Shown here one piece after another: positions 22,146 to 35,520 of a stretch of 64,000 nt of DNA. This stretch comes from Cantharellus purpuraceus (Eukaryota; Basidiomycota; Agaricomycetes; Cantharellales; Hydnaceae), in contig JALBUN010000010.1 of NCBI GenBank assembly GCA_025174535.1, positions 62,001-126,000 of the forward strand, given 5' to 3'. The first letter of the stretch is position 1; each line of letters opens with the position of its first letter. Below the pieces are notes generated by a model. The model ran no database searches. It had not been told where the DNA came from and was given only the letters and a program-made list of their open reading frames with translations. The translations under genes were made by a program, and so were the position numbers.

Positions 22146-24088
22146 TCAGTTGGAGTCTGCATAATTCTCTCCAATCTTTTGATCATTGGCAATGATCATC
22201 ACCGCATCCACTTCACGATCCAAAGTTTGGGGAGTGCGGCTGTGATAGAACACTATGGGAGGTGTATCTGCATCGGGAGAGTCGCCTCGAGAGTTAGAGA
22301 ATTTAATAGAGTCCAATTTTATGTCTCCATCGTTGGTGCTGGATGAATAATCGTGCGTGGTGAAATGCTGGGTGGTAATATGTACTCGAGGAGTTGGTGC
22401 ATTATCCCCTGAAATAATGAAGCGTCGTCGCGTAGTGAGGAACAAGACCGTATTCGTTAGGCCTCAAGTGACAAGAATGATGTTTCAGCATCGAATAATC
22501 AAAAGTTGGAACACTCACCACTGCTCCCAAAACATATACCCGCGAAGACGAGAAGACCGAAAGGTGGCTCCCAGCCACTCAAAACAGCCATTCGGCAAAC
22601 TGAGACAGGTATCACTACCACAGCATATACTATTGCACAGCGAGAGGGCGAGAATATGAGGCTTGAGAAGTGAAATGGCAACCTCGATGATTACTCACAT
22701 AGAGGATACCACATAATTCGACGCGCAACACGTTTAAAGTGTGCATTTCCAGCAGACTTAGAAGTCTCGCATCCAGCTTCCCCAATGTTAATGTTTTCCA
22801 AGTAGTTAGACCCCATCGTCTGCTTCCGCGAGGATCCGGAACAAGCAAAGCCTCTCGTTATGCGAGGTCCATACGAAGTAGATGTTCCATTGGGCGAAGG
22901 AATCGACGAGGCATAAAAACGAGTTGAGGAACAGCGGCGAAAGTGAAAGTGAACTTTTCCACCTTCATCGAATGTAATGAAACCGGAGAAGCGAAGGTAT
23001 ATCAAAGCTGATCATATGGTGAATAGTCGCATGAGTGTGAAGGCAGTCGTGCAGCTTACTGTAGATGATGAAGGAAGAACCTAGAGCCACAAATACCCAA
23101 CCCTGAAAGGAGCAGAAAAATAACAAACATGAGATAACAGTAGTAGAAATAGGCCATGAGATGAAGACTAACGTATAGATATATGACTCTTTCCGGACCA
23201 TACCTCGTGCCGATCCAGCACCATGCGCCACTAAGTCCGTAGAACGACCCACGAGTCGGTCTTTGGATGACGGTCGGTCCGATGACGGGCAAGAAAACTA
23301 TGACAGACCAACCACCGATAAGGGTAAACAACTCGGCCAGGCGGTGTGGCTGTTTGACTAGAAAGAGAAGCCTAAGTTGAGACACGTTAGAAAGGCACCA
23401 AAACACAGCCAAAAAGTGCCGAGTGTTGAGGCAAATGATATGGAGCATAGTGCAATTGGACCATCAGATAATAAATAATACCAACCAAAATGTATGGAAC
23501 GCGATGGCGATCGACCAGATCGCGGCGCCTAGATCGCCAACTTGAGAGACTGCTCCTTGAATCATGCATAATTTCACTTCTCCCATTTTACCTAATGCTG
23601 CCCAATGGAAGTTGAGGGAAAATGCCACCCCTTTCGACCAAAGTTGAGTCCATGAGCCTTCAGGGTACGACTAACAGAAGCAAACCTTGCAAAAAGTCGC
23701 ACAGTAGCAAAGAGATCAAAAACCACCCAAGGAATGACGAAGTAAATGTGCGAAGCCCACGAGAAAAGGGTTTCAACTTGTCATCCGTTCCCCACACGGT
23801 CCACTAACGGGGTAAAACTGATCAGTGTCCACCTCTTACTGTAGGCGAGACAAAACTACACCAACTCCAATGTACAACAGAAGCGCAAACGTTGACAAAG
23901 CTGAGACAAGTCCCGCTGAAGCGATGAGCTGCATATGGTCTCCATGAGTACGTCGTAAAACCAGTGACTTGTTTTTACCCCGAGTCCGATCTTGTGGCCT
24001 GTGCTAGGAAATGACTCCCATTTGTGCTGCATCCCGGAGAAGCAGCCAGGATGAGTGGAATCGTAGGGAGAAGAGACATCTCATCCAT
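22146..24088 (-). CDS. GPCR-like receptor (cAMP-receptor/Git3-like class)
   Basis: Seven-helix plasma-membrane receptor, minus strand, with many short introns. The start at 24088 encodes MDEMSLLPTIPLILAASPGC, then helix 1 as LIASAGLVSALSTFALLLYI. Helix 3 reads QVGDLGAAIWSIAIAFHTFW, helix 4 TLIGGWSVIVFLPVIGPTV. The second extracellular loop has FYGLSGAWCWIGTRYGPERV, whose W-C-W-I motif is characteristic of this class, followed by helix 5 (HLMAYFYYCYLMFVIFLLLS). The last exons (22146-22445) form a polar Ser/Thr-rich cytoplasmic tail. Such receptors sense sugars, amino acids or unknown ligands through heterotrimeric G proteins; the ligand cannot be inferred. Exon joins in the 22450-22950 part are less certain. 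It is not closely related to the second receptor at 30126-31749. Confidence 0.72.
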
Positions 24089-27000
24089 GATTATAAAAGC
24101 CATACGTGTGAGCGATTATAGACGGGATGATGATCAGGGGCTTCAGAAGAACACTAGACTCTAATTTTGAAGAACAGTTGTATTAATTCCAGGGCTGGCG
24201 CTTGATGAGAACTGTTGTAACACTACCCGATACATATCTTGTACCGGTATCACAAGCCACCGCTGAACTAGAAAGAGGTGAGCGCTTCGCGCTTCGGATT
24301 CGGATCTCAGGGATCACCAGCGTCGAGTCAAGCTTGTCGATTGTCAAAACTTCATAGAATGAACGAAGCTGTTGAGGGGATCTACGCTGCCAGTGCATGC
24401 TCGGGTGCGGTCGCTGTCAAAATTCACATGGAGGCCTAGTCGCATCCGAAGAGCTCATTAAAAAAGTATAGACGCTGGTCCCGAACTATGGATAGTAAAC
24501 TGCGTCGTTCACGTGTCGCGCAAAGAAGTGGAGCCCCGTGATTGAGTGCCTGAGTAGCGCCTTAAGACCATGTCTTTTATATAGATCTATATGAGCGGCA
24601 TGTGGAGAATATGCTCACTATTTGTCTGATTCCTCTAGGCTTGGACCCAATGGCAAATGCCTGCCTGTGGTCTTCGTTGTAAATGCGACTTCAGTTTCCA
24701 CAAAGTGTGAATGAAACTGCTATGAATTGTGAGATTGTATATTCAAGAGTTAACAGCATGACTCCGCGTGGGTCGATGTACTAAGGACCCCGCTATACAC
24801 AATGACCACTCGTATCGCACCTCACTCGGCACGGAGCGCACAGTGGAATATAGCGTGTGTACTTGTAAGAATGGCATCTGGGCTGCTATTAGCATTGGGA
24901 AAGAGAAAAGATGGAGCGAGCGAAGAGACGAACTTGAGTGTGATTTGAGTGATTCAGCTCCGATCGACGAGCGGCCTTTCAATATGCTATCATTGATGCA
25001 TCCATGATTACTCCTATACTTATCAGTCGGTGACCCGGGTCAGCGTGGCCAGTGACCGTTCATATATCAGGCCATGTTATGTAATCGACTCATTGTTTGA
25101 CAAAACATCCCCTCAGACTCGAATTGCAGGGGCCCATGAGGGGTCGTAAATCCGGGTGGGACTCAGGCCTACTTAGAAACGCGCGGATAGATCCGGCCAA
25201 CGATGTCTTCGGCGCGATGTTTCTTTGTCTCAATAGCCCCTTGTTCCCGAAGCGCAAACCCATTATGCTCCCAAACTCCGAGTCGGCGATCCAAATTACA
25301 GGCTCCTTGATCGTGCTCGGAAGTATATTTTCTTAACCACTTTATTTTTAGCGTTTGATGTAACCTGATCAGATTCGCCTGGGCCCCTATGAAAACAGAC
25401 CCCTCGGCACATGCAGTGCTAGCACAGTGGCTGGTGTTATAAAAGTGACTGGCTGGATCAGCTCCACAACTGCCGGTTGCCCTTCTGATTCAGTTTCTAG
25501 GTTTCATTTTGACTTCCTAGTAAGGAAAATACTCAAGAGCGAAACCGCCTGGATACCCTTTACCCCATGGAGGTATCTGCATATTTGAATACCATGTACA
25601 TAGACCTGTCTTTGAGCATGACCTTCTTCAGGGCCACCACATTCCCGTGATTAACCTCACGATTCAACTGACGGTGATGCAACTCTTCTTCTTTTCATTC
25701 ATAAATGGACCTCACCTGTCTAATCCGTCACATCTATCAATCTCACAATCTACGGGACAGGCCAGGCAGCCCAAGCAAGCTCACCTCGTGTGGATGGTGG
25801 ATGTAGCTTGTCATGCACATTGATTGTGCAGACACGGAGGCGCGCTGATTATGGAAGTAGTGCCAGCATCACTTGATAATGGTGTCAGCTTGGCTACCGC
25901 AAGTGTCTTATCTAGTAGAGCAGCATACGCAGCGCTCATACTCCTGTGCCTGTTCTCTTGTAATGTCAGGTGGACTGATATGTGGCATAGATTTAGCTAT
26001 CTGATATGTATGTCCACTTCGCTGTCTCAAGAAGTGGAACAAAGAGTAAGGAGATACAAATGGGCTCTTTGACTGTTGATGTCATTGGTGTCAGTGCCAA
26101 GGCACTGCTGCGTCAATTCGCACTACGGCGAGTAAGCGATCACCCCAAACTTGTTTCTAACACGAATCCAGACAGACATGATCAGCTGAACATTATTCCG
26201 TAAAATAAAACTTACTCTGCAAAGCTGAGCAGGTGAAGGTCATTGAAGCAGTTTAAGGGCTGGAACTAGGCTTTCTGAGGATTCCTGTGACTGTAAGGGA
26301 GCGTCTATGAGGTGATAATTACGGAGAATTCAATTTCGAATGTGCCAGCCTAGATATTTAGTTCTAGTTTCAGGCAGCAAAAATAGGGCACAGACTATCG
26401 ACAAAGGAAATCATCGGGAGTTGACATACGTGAAAATAGTGGCAGTTCCTTGATTTTGCCGAGATGCACTAGAATGGCACCACGGCATACTAGTGCCATG
26501 GCATGCTCGTCTCGGGGGCTGCATGAGCCCAAGGTGTCCCAACGCAGCTGTGCCAAGAAGCAATCCTGCTTCAGAATTAGGAGGTTATGTTTAGTACGTT
26601 CATAGAATTCTCGTCAGTGGCCTTACTTCAAACGATGCCTCATAATCGTACCTTTCAGAGTCAGTTGCAATGTTTAGCGAACAACAAAGTATTGGTTGGC
26701 AATATTATAGATAAGCCGCAAGAAATGAGGGTCTACCAGAAGTGAAAGATTGCAAGTCTAATATCATAAGCAAGGAAAGTCGTTGCTCCGAGCAATATAC
26801 GAACCATCAGTTTGAGTCCGGATAGGCGCCAGCAGAGTTCGTTCTTTCGGCTTGTCAGTGACACTGCTGCCTGACACCTTTGCTGGAAAAATATGGAAGA
26901 CCTGGTGCCACTCTCGTGTATGCAGCATTAGGATTTATTTCCAAAGCATGACTCGCCTTTTGCCGCCGCGTGGAGGGGAGCTTAGGTGAGTTTCCCAGGT

Positions 27001-27720
27001 GTTCTTTGGAATCTAGTCCGCCTCTCATCCATCGTCATCCACAGTTGGATTTCAGCTGAAAATTTGACTTATTCAGCGGCTTCGGTTTAATTGAGTAATA
27101 TTTTCTCAGGAGGGAGGGGTGGAAATGTGGGCTGTATTATCTGAACTCAGGCAGTACGAATCAGATAGATGCACCACATCCTGATATGAGTCAGTCACTT
27201 TTACCTGGAGTATAATCATGACCTTTATAAATTCTTATTGAAGTTTTTTTATCAGAGAGCTGGTTTCACGCAATCGGCGGCTTCCAGAGTACGAAAAGGA
27301 GAGAAGTATCCCATGCACATGTGACCCTACCAACCGCTATGGATGACATGTCATGGCGGTGCTGGCGGGGCGTGTGGCATGCCTGGCTGTAAATGCAAAC
27401 AGTCGGCTGTGTGAACACGAGCCCCCGAATCCAACTGTGCCGCAGAAATTGGCAAACAAGAGTTACCATGGATTGAAAGGCACATGCAGCCGCATGTGGT
27501 GAATGATTATCATGCTTGGTCGTTTTCAATATAATTTATATTTATCAGGTATTACCCTTTCTTCCTAGTGGGTCTGATAGTTCTCTATTCTCAATCATTT
27601 GTAGCCATCTGTCATATGGCGACACCTCGATGGCACTGGAGAAGATTGGCAAAGATGCGAACACGCTCACACAAGCTCCGATGATGACCGCACTCAACCC
27701 TGGCCTTGCTTCCGAATTTG
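24089..27720. other. 3.6 kb gene-poor region
   Basis: No supported gene on either strand. Open frames are short (up to 87 codons), mutually overlapping and without family motifs or splice continuity. I saw no terminal repeats, transposase motifs or simple-sequence arrays. It is the longest stretch here without assignable content; it may hold regulatory DNA, a non-coding RNA or eroded transposon sequence. Confidence 0.4.
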
Positions 27721-27734
27721 ACGTCTGTGAGCAA

Positions 27735-27742
27735 TATATAAA
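27735..27742 (+). promoter_or_regulatory. TATA box upstream of the H-type lectin gene
   Basis: TATATAAA, 280 nt before the lectin ATG at 28022. The interval would be a 5' leader, perhaps with an intron. No coding sequence lies between, so the assignment to this gene is by position. Confidence 0.4.
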
Positions 27743-28021
27743 CCGACCGAATGCCCAGGGAGGATCGTCGTGAATTTGGTTGCCCTCTGCTGAGCATCCT
27801 CAACACACATGTACGTTCTCTCTAGATCGTTTTATGATATATATATCCCGTGCCTTTTATGTGCAATGCTCACGTCTCTCTTAGATTCCAAATTTTGGTC
27901 TCGCGCATACTTTCTACACCGACGCACATACCAACACCAACCAAATCCTTCTCAAAGTATGACATTGATCTCATCCCTTAGATCTTTGAAGATAGCCTAA
28001 TATTTCCTCAGGTGTTTTATC

Positions 28022-28849
28022 ATGTCTGTTGATCAGATCGGCACCTGGCAAACTAAAAACATTGCCGCCGACACCGAGGTCGGTAAAAGGTTCTCCAAGC
28101 AAATCAATTATCCTGCGGACGGGGAGGAAACCGAGCTTCCCACTATATCGGCCGTGTTCAAGATGATCTCTATGAGCAATGGCATCGCTGGCCACCGTAT
28201 TGGTGGTAGGGCTTATGGGTCCAACATCTACGATGACAAGTTCACCATTAACATCGACTCTTTGGCTCATACTAAATTGATTAACGGCGGCGCGATGTGG
28301 TTCAAGTACGCTTCCTCAGACGCTGACTTGCAGAGTGGAGTCGTCAGAATGACCAATACGGCGACGACTTTGAAGGCTAGTATTACCAAGCGCATAGCGT
28401 TCGAGAGAGCATACACCACGCAGCCGAAGGTGTTCGTCGGTATCAGTGGGTTTGACATTAGCGTCGAATGGCACCTTCATGTGTACGCAACGGATATTGA
28501 TGTGAATGGTTTCACGCTTCACGTTGACCCTTGGGGACTCGCTGAGTTGTACTCGGCCCATGTCACCTGGATCTCCTTCTCGGCCAACAGAGGGGATATC
28601 ACGACGGGGACTTTCAGCAGCCATGACAATGGCAATTTGAACGGACAGGTCACTATCACTCCCTCTTTATCAGCATCCCCTCAAGTTTTCTACGCCATAT
28701 CGAAGTTCGATTCTGAGGAAAAACAGGATATGGAGATTAGAATGGATGTCGCTAGCGTGACACCCGCTGGCTTCACTTGGAAGGTTACCGGGTCTGCGTC
28801 GGGGAAGAACTATAACGTCAGCGGCGCGTACTTGGCGATAGTGTTGTAG
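28022..28849 (+). CDS. H-type lectin-like protein with three tandem modules
   Basis: Single-exon, 275 residues, no signal peptide. H-type lectins are sandwich-fold sugar binders (GalNAc-type in animals and slime moulds). Three units of about 85-90 residues are visible. Each has a strand like PKVFVGISGFD or PQVFYAISKFD, then a strand with FTLHVD or FTWKV or FTINID, and ends in an aromatic strand before a stretch such as SANRGDITTGTFSS or SSDADLQSGVVRMT. The middle unit (about residues 128-195) is closest to the family, with RIAFERAYTTQPKVF, WHLHVYATDIDVNGFTLHVD and SAHVTWISFSA. Likely cytoplasmic and defensive against grazers, by analogy with other fungal fruit-body lectins. The start at 28022 is well supported, the end (SGAYLAIVL) clear. 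Confidence 0.82.
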   Translation: MSVDQIGTWQTKNIAADTEVGKRFSKQINYPADGEETELPTISAVFKMISMSNGIAGHRIGGRAYGSNIYDDKFTINIDSLAHTKLINGGAMWFKYASSDADLQSGVVRMTNTATTLKASITKRIAFERAYTTQPKVFVGISGFDISVEWHLHVYATDIDVNGFTLHVDPWGLAELYSAHVTWISFSANRGDITTGTFSSHDNGNLNGQVTITPSLSASPQVFYAISKFDSEEKQDMEIRMDVASVTPAGFTWKVTGSASGKNYNVSGAYLAIVL

Positions 28850-30125
28850 GGAGAGAGAGGTTGAAATTCCGGCCAGAGGGTTTTTACCTGGTCAAGGGAA
28901 GCATAACCTCTTTTTCAAATGATCACATGCCCTTCCACCTTTCCTTCCTCCACAAGAAGCTCAGCTTCAATATGTTTCTTTGTACCCTTCTGTTCCATTG
29001 TGGAGCAGCTTGTCTTGCGTCAGCTTTGCAACAACTTAGGTCCTAACAATTTCTTGCTGCCAGTAAATTTTTACATCAGGGGTGATTTCATTTCTCCAAA
29101 CCTGCAGGCTGTGGCGTGAGCGTGCAACAGAATGGGAAATAGGACGAGGGCTTATGGTGCTCGCGCATGACCGGACGTTATGCCTACTACTGCTGGTTCC
29201 CTGAAATGAGCTTCATAGAGCTTCACCCTGTCGGCATTCTTCTTGTGCGCCCACGTATGAATTTGAGTAGTTTGGTAAACCGTATATGAGCTCGAGTGAA
29301 TTGGCAGAGTGAGGCAATAGGAAGGGCAGAGAATCCCTGTCGAACCCAAAGCTAGCTTTAGCTGCGCCAATGTATCCCCAGGTTACATCCAGGATAGTGC
29401 TTGCAATACGGTTGGTTCATATAATTACCAGTAGATCTCAACAAGATCTACCTAAAGCTTAAGGTGTAACCCATGTAAGGCACAACTATTTTATAACTTT
29501 CTCCATTGGCTTGTGTATTCAGTTGGAAGTGCACGCTACAAACTTGATTAGCTCTCATGCCTATAATATCTTAACGGTGAGATCCACATACCTCACATGC
29601 ATCACCCGTATCAGACACAGGGCCGAAGGCATTCCTGATTATAGCCTAGATCAGTCTCCGAAAACTATGTGGGGCCCAAGCCCAAACGTTGCCTGATCCG
29701 CTATGGGAGTCGGCGATCAGCCACGTGGCACTAGCTCCATATATAAAGACAGTTGAAGGAGGATCGACCACTGCACCATGCTTTGTTTGAATCCTCTATG
29801 GTATCCGTCAACGAGCAAAATGTCCCATTTAGGGTTTGGGCAATGGGGAACGGACCGTAGCATTGGCTCACACACCACTCACGCAGTCTCCCAGCATCGA
29901 TGCCGACACATTGCAACAATGATTGTGTCGAGCATATTTATTCATGCTCACATTTTGAGAAGAAAAAAACAACAACGCAAGAATTAAGTATATATTTCAT
30001 ACGACTACAAGTGAAGGGACAGTGTTTTTACCTGCCTTCGCTCGAAGAGGGGGAGACGAAAGACGTGATAGAATATCAGGATCGTGAGGGCTGTGATGAA
30101 TTGTAGGGGCCGGGTCCAATTCACT
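28850..30125. other. Intergenic region, no gene recognised
   Basis: A TATA-like TATATAAAG lies at about 29739-29747, followed by open frames starting at 29778, but none extends as a recognisable protein. The rest shows no coding signal. Confidence 0.35.
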
Positions 30126-31749
30126 CTAGAGCTGGCGACGGAAATTCCATGAATCTTCGTCCTCAAAGTCCAATTCTGAGTATGACTGATTCCCGTCAAG
30201 TTTACCGCTCAAGTTATCATTTGCATCTTCAAGCGCTGGGTTCATGTTCACGTGGATCCGAGCAGCGGTACGAGTCAGATTGTCCATGGGTATTTGGCTC
30301 TGTGAACCTCTTAAGGTGCGAAAGGCTTGAATAAATGACTGGAATGCATTGTTAGAAAGAAGACTGTGCGACAGCGAGCCGGACATACCGGGTCCATGAT
30401 TGCTAATGCTCCGTATGCAAGTGGACGGAGACCATACATGACCAGATCTAATGTGCAGAATCAACAGCAAGTCTCGGAAGTTAGTTAGGACATACGTACC
30501 AAGTACTAGCAGCTGAAAATCCTAAAATCGAAGCGAGATATGTGAAACCACCATACAGTAAGGTAAAGAAACGGACCAGTTGAGTATGAAGTCCATGAAC
30601 AGTCTGATAGATGTCCAGGATAGAGCTTGTATAGTTCATGATCATAGATACAAGTGGATACAGTGCTGTGCCAGTACTCAGTTAAAGTAACAAGGGCGAA
30701 GAGAGAGAGACATCACACCAATCCGCACGATAAGGTTCCGATATCGATTTGTGTAGTCGAGTGTTGATCTTCCAGTCAATGATCTCGTTGTGGTGGCCTG
30801 AGACCTTAATCTCACATCTCCCCGCGACTTGAGTTCCATGGTGCATTCAATCAGAGTCTTTCTACCACACTACAAGGTCGGACATACTTTGTGGTGCTTC
30901 AAGTAACAGAGAACGATCGCGGAGCAAACAGTCTCTCCTGTGCCAATTAACAAGAGCCAGAAGGATTGACTGCCTATCAGCCAATGCAAGCGAGCCTCAT
31001 GGTTCGGGTTCTTGAACCAGCATGTCGCGTTGTCCTCCTGGAATCTGTACTTGCCATTAGAATCGGAAGGAAGACGAGGGCGATAAGCTGTGCACACCCA
31101 AACTGATGGAGCCCATAAGCAGGGACCGTTAGAATCACGCTGAGAACGAATGAGCCGATTAGGTAATACTTTTCCATGTTCCTTCCGTTTAAACCATGCA
31201 CTAAGACGAGTCTAGTCGATTATATGAACAGTGACTCCATAGAAACATATGAATGGGAGACTTACTGCAAATTCAACGCTATGCAAAAAGTGAAACTCGC
31301 GGCGAAAAATACTGTCAACTGAACGGCATTGTCAGACTGACATTAAGCGGAGAGCATCAGACTACGTGCATTGACAGCAAATGCGCCGAAGGTACATAAG
31401 GGGCCTGGTGCCACTTGACTCGCAGTCACAGAGAAGGCGATACCGTACAGCATGCTATCCAGGCATCGATAAAGGACATGACTGTTGTTCTGGATAGTGT
31501 GACTTACTTGGAAATTATACCGTACGTGAGTAGACGGAAGGTGACACGATCCAGTTGTGACCTCGATTTTGTATTATACGCTGTTACAGCGTATGTGACC
31601 AAATCCATAAAACACAAAATGGTTCCTGGAATGGTGCATGCATAGGCCAGGACACCACTAAAGTAAAGGAAACCTTAGTATCGCGTGTATGGATAAGATA
31701 GGTGCACTACTGACGCGAACTTGGCCTGCGATTCCGTAATTGAAGACAT
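30126..31749 (-). CDS. GPCR-like seven-helix receptor
   Basis: Minus-strand multi-exon gene. The start at 31749 encodes MSSITESQAKFA, spliced to GVLAYACTIPGTILCFMDLV (helix 1). Following pieces: LDRVTFRLLTYGIISN, MLYGIAFSVTASQVAPGPLC (helix 2 and the loop Cys), LTVFFAASFTFCIALNLQ (helix 3), LVLVHGLNGRNMEKYYLIGS leading into VILTVPAYGLHQFG (helix 4). Then comes an extracellular stretch EDNATCWFKNPNHEARLHWL and helix 5 (FWLLLIGTGETVCSAIVLCY). TMs 6-7 include YPLVSMIMNYTSSILDIYQT and FTLLYGGFTYLASILGF. The tail ends acidic (LDFEDEDSWNFRRQL, stop at 30126). The two conserved Cys residues fit a disulfide. The splice after QFG must use an acceptor at AGTACAG to keep the frame. Ligand unknown. Confidence 0.78.
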
Positions 31750-32543
31750 TGGAGTGGGATGATATAGCAGAACAAAGCACCAGGGGACAAGTGGAGTAGC
31801 TTAGCAAGCTATATATCCGGGTACCCGGGCTGACGGAAAAGAACTGCCTAGAATTACCCACCACAAGGCCCATTCATTCATGGAAGCGAAGGACCCTTCA
31901 CTGATACGCCTGAGCGCTCCAGACTGAACAGAGCAGCGAGGATATCACAGGTCTCTGATAACAGGGAAATGTTAAACATGACCTCCAAATTATGAGCCAA
32001 GTCCACGCCGCGGTGGCGGATCAAAAGATAGGCGACAGAGCTTGCCATGGGCGCTTAGTTTACTTTCTTGCCTATCCGATGGAAGAGTTACCAAGTCCCA
32101 CGACACGTATCAGAGAGGATGAGACGTTGGATCTTGGATGAAACCATGGTCCACATTGGACAGGAACAGAACAGTGACATTTATTTAATTTTCGTCCCAA
32201 TCCGACACGCGGTGTTCGCCTGCGACGCACAACAACATACTTTGAGGGTAATATGGCTTCTAGTGCAGGGTACTGGCGCACTTGCGCCATATACTGCCGT
32301 GGAGGGAAAAAGGTGGGGAAGTTGACCGCGTGTTTCAGTCACAAAGTATCGCAACCAACGGAGACAATAAGTACCACCGGTCCCACTGCTACTGGTTCCT
32401 CAACACACCACACAATGCGACCAACAGCGTGAACGACGACAAGCCTCCTCACAAGTTTGAAGCTCCTTGGGGCAGTGAGCATATCTAACTTATAAGAGTC
32501 TGTACACCAGAACGCTAGCGCTAATCAATAGCAACTGCTGACC
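31750..32543. other. Divergent intergenic region between receptor and NLR relic
   Basis: No gene recognised; should contain the promoters of the receptor (minus) and of the former NLR gene (plus). Confidence 0.35.
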
Positions 32544-35520
32544 ATGTCGAACAAGGCCGATGGTGGCAAGCTTGCATCCTTTCGCAATACATTGCGCAAC
32601 AACTTCAAACGTCAAACGTCGTCTCATTCGTTTCCCTCTTCTTCTGCAGTTGCACTGTCAGACTCAGGCCGTGCCCTTACCCACTCTGGTGTTGGCACCA
32701 ATGCCACCCCGCCTAGGCCTACCTCTTCAACGCCTCCATCAGGACCGTTAAACATTAACACCTACTACCCATCTGGTGTTAGCACCGATGATCCGCAGCC
32801 TCTGTCACCCTCTCTATCACTTTCATCAGGGCCGTCAAATTCAGGCGGAGGCGTCATTCCTTCGCTCAGGGAAAGCGCAGATGCATCCGAGAGACTGAGC
32901 CACAGAACTCACCAGCTGACGACGGCAATATTAACCAGTTTAGCACCTTCCTTGATGGCGCTAATGCTCCTCAGACGTTGGTTAAGGACATGGGAGGCAT
33001 TGCTTACCAGGGTTCCAAAGGCCTCCTTTCCATGCTGAATACAGTAGGATATGCTTTCCCTCCACTGAAGGCAGCTGCTGCGAGGCTAGGCAGTGTTTTG
33101 ATCATAATAGATGTATGTATTGCTTGGTTGGAAATGACTGTACAGAACTGACCACATGTCCGCGATACAGAGAGTGGTACAGAATAAGGAAGAATATGAT
33201 GCCATCAGAAAGAAACTCGAGGCTATCGTCTCCATGACTGAGAAATACAAGAAGCACGGTTCTCAGCGGGCTCTAGATCGTCGTGTTGAAGACTTGTCTA
33301 CGTGGGTGGTTTCAGCATGTTTCGTAGACCTACCTTTGAACTCACTAGTATGTCAGTGCCGTGAAGCATCATACGGATAAGATCCAACGTGTTCGAGAAC
33401 GCTCAAGACCCCGGTTTGGTGGCAAAATCGTTTCGTGACATTGATATACTGATGAATGCATACCTAGTAAATCCTTCTGCAGACTGTGCGAAAGACTGTT
33501 CGCTTATCTCATGTATTCCAGATGGACACCATGCTCCATATTGACGTTAAGACGGAGGAGATATCGCAGAAGGTGAAGGAGATACTTAAGTACGAGGAAC
33601 GGCTCATGTCACTCGTGAGTTTCCGCGATGCAATCATTATATGTAGTTTTGAAAACAAAACAATTAGAGTCTTCCGCGCACCAAACACGCATTTTACGAT
33701 ACTCGTCAAATTCGTGATATGCCTAGCAATCTTGAAAAACCAGGTTGTTTGCAGGGTGCCCGTGAGGAGATACTGGCTGAATTCGAAGAATGGACACTAG
33801 ACGATATCCCCCAAAGGTCTTCTGGCTGAACGGGATGCGGGAACAGGAAAGTCCAGCATCGCTCACACCCTCAGTGAACTCCTTGACGAGAAGCATATGC
33901 TTGGAGCGAGTTTCTTCTGTTCACGCTCGGCCTCTCAAGAAGTTAGGAACACACGTATTATCATCCCGACCATCGCCTACAAACTTTCCAAATCTTCTCC
34001 ACTCCTTCGATCCGCAATAAACGAGGCTATCGAGAGCAAACCCGACGTAGGCTCGTTACACACTCTCTCTATGCAGTTCCGCTTGCTGCTGGTAGGGCCG
34101 ATTCGGCGCGTCCTTGGCACATCTGTCAAGACCTATAAACCTGTCATTATTGATGCTCTCGATGAGTGCACAGAACCTGGGATAGTGATGCAATTGATCC
34201 AGTCTGTCGTCGCATGTGCTCAGAGATACCTCTCAAGTTTTTATCTCCAGCCGGAATTTGACAACCATCCGAAACGCCTTTTATTATAACGCTACACATC
34301 CACCAAAGGTTCTTTCTTTGCACAGCATTGAGAGAGCAGCCGTGCAAGGTGACATCAAAACGTATCTTCAAATTTCGTTGTCTCCAATCGCTCAAAGAAG
34401 CCCATAAACTACCCCTTGGCCTCCTCTAGATGAGCTTGACACTACTGGAGCGCGCTGACAAGTTGTTCATTTACGCCGCGACGGCGGTTCGGTACATTGG
34501 TGCTTCAGGGGGCTTCAAAAGATGCTTAACTCACATCACGCGTCTCAATCCTTCAAAGAACCAGACGGGAGCCTCAATTTTCTGTACAATGAAATTATGG
34601 AGCAGGCGTTCTATAAGCTTGGACCATATGAAGAGTCTTCGAGACGTGAGACGCTTGCGGCAGTTGTGTTCGTGGAGGCCCCCTTGTCTTTGAATGCCAT
34701 TGCACCCTTGCTGAACATGGACGGCTCTTGGGCCCTGCCAGATGTGCTGGAGCCATTTTGCCCCGTGATTCATGTGCCCCCTGTCGGTCCCGTCTCCATC
34801 TTTTATGCCCCATTTCGCGATTTCATTGTTGATCCGTCCCGCTGTTTCAGAGACTGATTCAAGGGTCGGAGACACTTGACAGCTAATATCCAATGACTTT
34901 CAGTGACATCCAGCAAGCGATTCCAATAACATATGTAACCTGGATATCAACATGACATTCTCACCATCCCAGGAAACCCTCGCTATCTCTAACGGCCTAC
35001 GATATTCGTGCACGCACTGGGCATCGCATCTTGTGCACGATCTCGAAGGGGCTTCAGGACGTGGTCCAGTGGACGACATCCAAACCCTTCTTACGATGTT
35101 TGTGAACAATCATCTGCTACACTGGTTCGAGTGTCTCAGCTCCATGAGAGAATTCAGATCAGGGGTCAAGTCGCTTGAAAGAGCCTGTGAAGCGACCTCA
35201 GTAAGCATCAAGTTTGTTGGGAATGATAATATTCACCAATCATTCTATCAGGCCTTTTCAACGAAGCATATGGGATTTGAGGATATAACACAGCTACTCA
35301 AGGACGCTCTTCAGTCCCTCGATTCACGTTTGCACCAATATGTGTTATCAGAGGGTGCCGGTGTTACATGTTATTCCACACGGCGGCTACGTGAAATCCA
35401 TTGCCTTTTCACCTAACAGTAGTCCTATCGTCGCTGGAGCTAGGGAGGACTCGGCTAGAATCTGGAACATTGTGACAAGAGAGAAGGGGGGTGAATACAC
35501 CATAGGTGCGTCAGCCGGAA

